From NCBI RefSeq assembly GCF_028389875.1, contig NC_084668.1, forward strand, positions 18,371,993-18,435,992: 64,000 nucleotides of DNA, in the 5' to 3' direction. The stretch comes from Rhea pennata. Taxonomy: Eukaryota; Chordata; Aves; Rheiformes; Rheidae. The notes beneath the pieces are model-generated. The model ran no database searches. It was given only the letters and a program-made list of their open reading frames with translations, and had not been told where the DNA came from. Position 1 is the first letter of the stretch. Every line of letters starts with the position of its first letter. Positions 62,001 to 64,000 of the stretch are shown here, one piece after another. The translations under genes were made by a program, and so were the position numbers.

Positions 62001-63576
62001 AGAAATAAAAACACATCAACAAACTTTTTTGTATGAATAAATAGATGTAAGTGCAGTTTACCCTTTGTTATCTGGCAGACCCATTCAAGTCTTGCCTCAC
62101 AGTCAAAAGGCTTCAGGTAAAATTCCAGCTCTCTACCTTCATGGAAATAGTATCTCCAAAACGATCTCCGTGAATACTGAAATGTCTGTGTAGAAGTAAG
62201 AACAAGGGATCAAGCTGGTGTGGTATTTGCCTCTGAAATGAAACCGTTCCAAGAAGTTCCAAGACCTCAGCGCCGTCAGCGTGTGCTACTGCACCGTCTG
62301 TCCCACGTAACTGATTTTTCTGAAGTGGCGAGTTACCACTGTAACTTCAAATATTCTCCATGCTAGCTGGGCTTGTGAACTAATTAGACAAAGAGTTTAA
62401 GGTGAGTCTATACAGAGCAATCTCTCCTTGTTGTTTTTTTTTTTTAATTATTTTTTCACTTTTTTGTAGCACATAGGGTCTCATCCGTGCTTGTTACTGA
62501 ATGACCTGTGACAACTTGTTGCCCCAAAGGATTCTCATAGAACAAACTATCTAAAATGGAACAGAAAATGATGTTTCTTATTTAGGATTATTTCTCTTGC
62601 AATCAAGTTTAAAATCTAAATTCACCCTCACTAATCTCTCCAATAAGAAGAATTTTGCATCATTTACTGAAAGAGCACATGACTAAATCTAACATAGGGG
62701 ATGGAGAGTACCATTGGTGTGACTGCAGTCACAACACCCCTTCAAACTACTCTCCTTTTGTCTAAAATCTTTATTAGCTTAACGCTGAAGAAGACAGCTT
62801 CTCAGCCTGGGGCCGCAAACACAGGAGAGGAGAATGAGGGGAAGGCTGTGAACAGAAGCAAAGGGATGCAACCATCCTTTCCGTCAATAAATCCTAAAAT
62901 CAAAAGTGCTTCAAGCTAGGTTAATAGAAGATCAATATTGGAATGATCTTACAAAACATCAGGTGATGCTTCAGTACAGCAGTTGCAAACAAGCAAATAC
63001 ACACAAGAAACAGCACAAACACTCTATCACACATACTCTATCCTGACTATTGCATCTCACTTTGTTTCAATCATTTTCTTAAATTTATTTCCACTTCAAA
63101 AAAATATATATATAATCTAGATTTTAATAGCTACTGTACAGTACTATTTGCTTTTTTGTTTTTGACTCCACATTAAGTGTAATGTACAGTACACAGGAGC
63201 TACATAGCATGGCATTATATAACATATAATAATTTTGTTATTAAAGTATTTTAGTAGAAGCTTAAAAAAAAAGGTCTTAGGAAAGGTTGCCATTACCACA
63301 GCACTCATTTCACAAAAGCTGCTTGAACAAGGGAAAACCAGTGATAGGTGTAGATTCCTAAAGGAAACACTAGCAAATTTTTACTGTGTACAGTTAAGAA
63401 AACATTTCAGCAATCAACTTAAATTCAACACATCACTGGCCAAAGTATTTTTCCAAGTGCTTTCATGTATAAACAAGCACGCTGTTATTAAACTTGAAAC
63501 TAACCTTTAAAGCAGCACAGTCTCTTGTGTCATATTCATCCTCCAGATAATCAAGTGGCATGATAACACTAGTCAC
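37900..63576 (-). CDS. LY75: LY75 (DEC-205/CD205), C-terminal 21 exons (partial at 5')
   Basis: A type I endocytic receptor of the mannose-receptor family, used by dendritic and thymic epithelial cells to take up antigen and CpG DNA. Twenty-one exons on the - strand join in frame into 996 codons plus TGA. They give the end of CTLD4, CTLD5 to CTLD10, one transmembrane helix and a short tail. Identification rests on segment-by-segment similarity to mammalian LY75 ([20 protein letters not shown] with [22 protein letters not shown]) and on the FSSVRY tail motif, which distinguishes it from PLA2R1 and MRC1. The CTLDs lack the EPN/WND calcium-site signature, as is known for LY75. The ricin-type domain, fibronectin II domain and CTLD1-4 lie right of the window. 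All borders are GT/AG; no stop or frameshift was seen. Confidence 0.96.
38350..38436 (-). mobile_element. CR1 3'-end fragment, antisense to + strand
   Basis: AGGTTGGAAGGGATCTCTAG and AGGTCATCTGCTCC are the reverse complement of a CR1 3' end. It lies in the last LY75 intron, in the same direction as LY75. Confidence 0.6.
39364..39534 (-). CDS. LY75: LY75 exon: CTLD10 end
   Basis: Encodes [38 protein letters not shown] and [10 protein letters not shown]. Human has WLDGSEVTFVKWENK and RVVCKVPLG. Acceptor is ttctcag, donor gtacgt; phase 1 to 1. Confidence 0.96.
39956..40078 (-). CDS. LY75: LY75 exon: CTLD10 middle
   Basis: A 123-nt exon encoding [19 protein letters not shown] and [11 protein letters not shown]. 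Acceptor is cccctcag, donor gtaagt; phase 1 to 1. Confidence 0.95.
41349..41516 (-). CDS. LY75: LY75 exon: CTLD10 start
   Basis: Encodes [20 protein letters not shown] and [13 protein letters not shown]. Human has RWIQYKGHCYK here. Two acceptors are possible; only ctttgcag at 41517-41518 keeps the frame, since the nearer attacag would place a stop inside the exon. Donor is gtatgt; phase 1 to 1. Confidence 0.93.
   Translation of the reverse strand, partial: RDNYRHSKRAEPQDAHTPVERCSGYSTRITAMPLTWPSTIFQYIMWKMLKESATN
42212..42370 (+). mobile_element. CR1 3'-end fragment
   Basis: GAAGAGGTTGTGGAGTCTCT, GGGGTTGGACTTGATCTTCA and GAGGTCCCTTCCAACTTC followed by TTTTGTGATTCTA are a diverged CR1 3' end. 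It lies in the LY75 intron between 41517 and 42725. Confidence 0.85.
42726..42900 (-). CDS. LY75: LY75 exon: CTLD9 second half
   Basis: Encodes [37 protein letters not shown] and [10 protein letters not shown], matching human FEWSDGSTFDYIPW, NCVLLD and GAICY. Acceptor is ttaattag, donor gtaagt; phase 0 to 1. Confidence 0.96.
43262..43830. other. GC-richer unclassified block in an LY75 intron
   Basis: Clearly higher GC than the flanks, with a 109-codon ORF (43338-43667, + strand) and a near-palindrome GGCTTTGGCCTTAAGC / GCTTTTGGCTTAAGAAGC around 43541-43572. No protein domain, splice context or CR1 motif is recognised. It may be an old LTR or other transposon. Confidence 0.35.
44106..44326 (-). 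CDS. LY75: LY75 exon: CTLD9 first half
   Basis: Encodes [40 protein letters not shown] and [10 protein letters not shown]. Human has QKKVTWYEAL, LASVH and [12 protein letters not shown]. Acceptor is tgaaacag, donor gtaagt; phase 1 to 0. Confidence 0.96.
44678..44863 (-). CDS. LY75: LY75 exon: CTLD8 end
   Basis: Encodes [36 protein letters not shown] and [12 protein letters not shown]. Human LY75 shares WRAGRP, TDGFWDI and SILACKIE. Acceptor is ttccacag, donor gtaagt. Confidence 0.95.
45256..45378 (-). CDS. LY75: LY75 exon: CTLD8 middle
   Basis: A 123-nt exon encoding [19 protein letters not shown] and [11 protein letters not shown]. Acceptor is tcaacag, donor gtaagt; phase 1 to 1. Same length and phase as the CTLD10 middle exon (39956-40078). 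Confidence 0.95.
46297..46458 (-). CDS. LY75: LY75 exon: CTLD8 start
   Basis: Encodes [37 protein letters not shown] and HHLCKKM. The NTPWI, NCY and ITKNR segments match human LY75. Acceptor is cttccttag, donor gtaagt; phase 1 to 1. Confidence 0.95.
47480..47495 (+). repeat. Poly-C tract (16 C)
   Basis: Uninterrupted C run in an LY75 intron, about 140 bp from an exon donor. Confidence 0.95.
47632..47800 (-). CDS. LY75: LY75 exon: CTLD7 second half
   Basis: Encodes [35 protein letters not shown] and [10 protein letters not shown]. Acceptor is aatgctag, donor gtacgt; phase 0 to 1. Confidence 0.96.
49550..49782 (-). CDS. LY75: LY75 exon: CTLD7 first half
   Basis: Encodes [40 protein letters not shown] and LWIGLFSRD. 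Human LY75 has the same LVSITD, QQAFL and LWIGLFSQD signature. Acceptor is ttaattag, donor gtaagt; phase 1 to 0. Confidence 0.96.
51281..51309 (+). repeat. T11-A18 homopolymer junction
   Basis: Eleven T followed by eighteen A; self-complementary and able to form a hairpin. Lies in the LY75 intron 49783-52194, where I see no other element. Confidence 0.9.
52195..52324 (-). CDS. LY75: LY75 exon: CTLD6 end
   Basis: Encodes [36 protein letters not shown] and RPVG, closing CTLD6. NFTAC carries a possible N-glycosylation sequon also present in mammals. Acceptor is ggttttcag, donor gtaagt. Confidence 0.95.
52990..53150 (-). CDS. LY75: LY75 exon: CTLD6 third part
   Basis: Encodes [40 protein letters not shown] and LRKIPLD, including the CTLD WIGL core. 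Acceptor is cccaacag, donor gtaagt; phase 1 to 0. Confidence 0.96.
53151..55114 (-). other. LY75 intron, no element recognised
   Basis: Two-kilobase intron inside CTLD6. It holds an A17 tract near 54025 and a 128-codon + strand ORF (53985-54371) that starts in the A-rich tract and has no recognisable domain. Confidence 0.5.
55115..55220 (-). CDS. LY75: LY75 exon: CTLD6 second part
   Basis: Encodes [19 protein letters not shown] and [13 protein letters not shown], aligned with human CFLKIKPVSLTF and LPSVLSQIEQ. Acceptor is attttgcag, donor gtatga. Confidence 0.95.
56253..56389 (-). CDS. LY75: LY75 exon: CTLD5 end, CTLD6 start
   Basis: Encodes [19 protein letters not shown], then [14 protein letters not shown], spanning the final Cys of CTLD5, the linker and the CPxxW opening of CTLD6. 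Acceptor is ttctgcag, donor gtaagg; ends in phase 0. Confidence 0.95.
56631..57078 (+). mobile_element. CR1 LINE fragment, older copy
   Basis: ORF2 C-terminal sequence ([30 protein letters not shown]) with an early TAG, then TTGGACTAGATGATCCCCAG and GGTCCCTTCTAACCTCAACT. About 85% like the two young copies, antisense to LY75, in the intron between the exons at 56253 and 57847. Confidence 0.93.
57847..57916 (-). CDS. LY75: LY75 exon: CTLD5 third part
   Basis: A 70-nt exon encoding [20 protein letters not shown] then WYRG, with the penultimate CTLD Cys. Acceptor is gtttacag, donor gtaagt; phase 0 to 1. Confidence 0.92.
59309..59377 (-). CDS. LY75: LY75 exon: CTLD5 middle
   Basis: A 69-nt exon encoding [26 protein letters not shown] aligns with human GQKWWI. 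Acceptor is cctgcag, donor gtagaa; phase 0 to 0. Confidence 0.92.
60091..60108 (+). repeat. Poly-A tract (18 A)
   Basis: Uninterrupted A run in an LY75 intron. Confidence 0.95.
60420..60595 (-). CDS. LY75: LY75 exon: CTLD5 start
   Basis: Encodes [33 protein letters not shown] and [19 protein letters not shown] is shared with mammalian LY75. Acceptor is ccacatag, donor gtaagg; phase 1 to 0. Confidence 0.95.
60665..60692 (+). repeat. C17-A11 homopolymer junction
   Basis: Seventeen C followed by eleven A, 70 bp upstream (in LY75 sense) of the CTLD5 start exon and between it and the microexon. Confidence 0.95.
60886..60921 (-). CDS. LY75: LY75 36-nt microexon between CTLD4 and CTLD5
   Basis: Between acceptor ctgaacag and donor gtaaat lie 36 nt which, joined to the flanking exons, read [13 protein letters not shown]. 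Human LY75 has GRTPKTPDWYNPD at this exact place. It is symmetric in phase (1 to 1), so skipping it would keep the frame and delete 12 residues. Confidence 0.9.
62062..62185 (-). CDS. LY75: LY75 exon: end of CTLD4
   Basis: Encodes [19 protein letters not shown] and [12 protein letters not shown], ending CTLD4 with the final conserved Cys. Acceptor is ctacacag, donor gtaaac; ends in phase 1. Confidence 0.94.
62186..63504 (-). other. LY75 intron, no element recognised
   Basis: AT-rich intron between the two CTLD4 exons in the window. No repeat family or exon seen. Confidence 0.5.
63505..63576 (-). CDS. LY75: LY75 exon: late CTLD4 segment
   Basis: Encodes [20 protein letters not shown] then AALK, 24 codons, phase 0 to 0. 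DCAALK aligns with human DCAAVK near the end of CTLD4. Acceptor is cctgtag, donor gttagt. Confidence 0.88.
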
Positions 63577-64000
63577 CTACAGGAGGGATGGGATGAAAGA
63601 ATCAGTACCTCTCTAACACGTTTGCTGTGGCAGTCCCCAGAGGTGACTACTCAAACCAGGCATCTCACTATGTTTATCATTATTGAAATGTATGTTAACA
63701 GCCAGTCACTGGATCAAAGAGCTTTGAGCCTGCGTACCTGCAGAGAAAGCTGAACTAACAATTTCAGGCAAAGAAAAAAAAAAAAAAGTCAATAACAGAG
63801 GAAGATATTTCTGGAGAAGTCTAACATATCATGGAGACAAATTGATAAACTCCAGCCTCTGTTGTGGCATGAGGACATCTTGTTCTCTCCACTACCTCTT
63901 AGATCTTTATTATGATATTCCTCTATCTTACTGTATTTCAGGTAAATGATTTTAATGTAAGAGACAGAAATCAGATTAATGTTATTAAAACGTGTTTTAA

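Noticed and set aside
37900..63576. Alternative identity of the lectin gene as PLA2R1 (the bird IgY receptor FcRY) or MRC1
   Set aside because: The FSSVRY tail and the run of exon-by-exon matches fit LY75, and six CTLDs remain after CTLD4, more than the eight-CTLD relatives allow.

Overview
This is a stretch of vertebrate nuclear DNA, almost certainly from a bird and quite likely a songbird (passerine). It has small coding exons with GT/AG introns, CR1 retrotransposons ending in the bird-type ATTCTATGAT tail, much older CR1/L3-like LINE debris, and two tRNA-Ile-headed SINEs with a CR1-like tail, which is the architecture of passerine TguSINE1. No bacterial, viral or CRISPR-like gene system is present.

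Two large genes occupy most of the window and point at each other. On the + strand (about 0.8 to 25.35 kb) lie the last 14 coding exons of a myosin-X paralogue (MYO10-like): the end of the tandem PH region, the MyTH4 domain, the FERM domain and the stop codon. The motor, the lever arm and the front of the PH region are off the left edge. On the - strand (63.6 down to 37.9 kb) lie the last 21 coding exons of LY75 (DEC-205/CD205): the end of C-type lectin-like domain (CTLD) 4, CTLD5 to CTLD10, the transmembrane segment and the cytoplasmic tail. Its 5' half is off the right edge. All exons of both genes chain in frame (795 and 996 codons before the stop), with canonical splice sites and no disabling change, so both look functional.

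The 12.5 kb between the two stop codons (25.35 to 37.9 kb) holds both 3' UTRs, the SINE pair at 27.7 to 28.0 kb, and a compact CpG island at about 30.47 to 30.96 kb with CCAAT and YY1-type sites but no gene I can identify. In mammals CD302 sits directly downstream of LY75, so this island is the main unexplained element. The MYO10-like introns carry two nearly identical CR1 copies (9.0 and 17.2 kb), two long degraded reverse-transcriptase relics (about 9.9 to 11.2 and 11.9 to 13.6 kb) and an AT microsatellite (18.3 kb). The LY75 introns carry two CR1 fragments and a GC-richer unclassified block (43.3 to 43.7 kb).

The points most worth a second look are the 36-nt LY75 microexon, the two-domain periodicity of LY75 exon phases, the enlarged acidic cluster in the LY75 tail, the MYO10 paralogue and its location, the orphan CpG island, and the pair of young CR1 copies.
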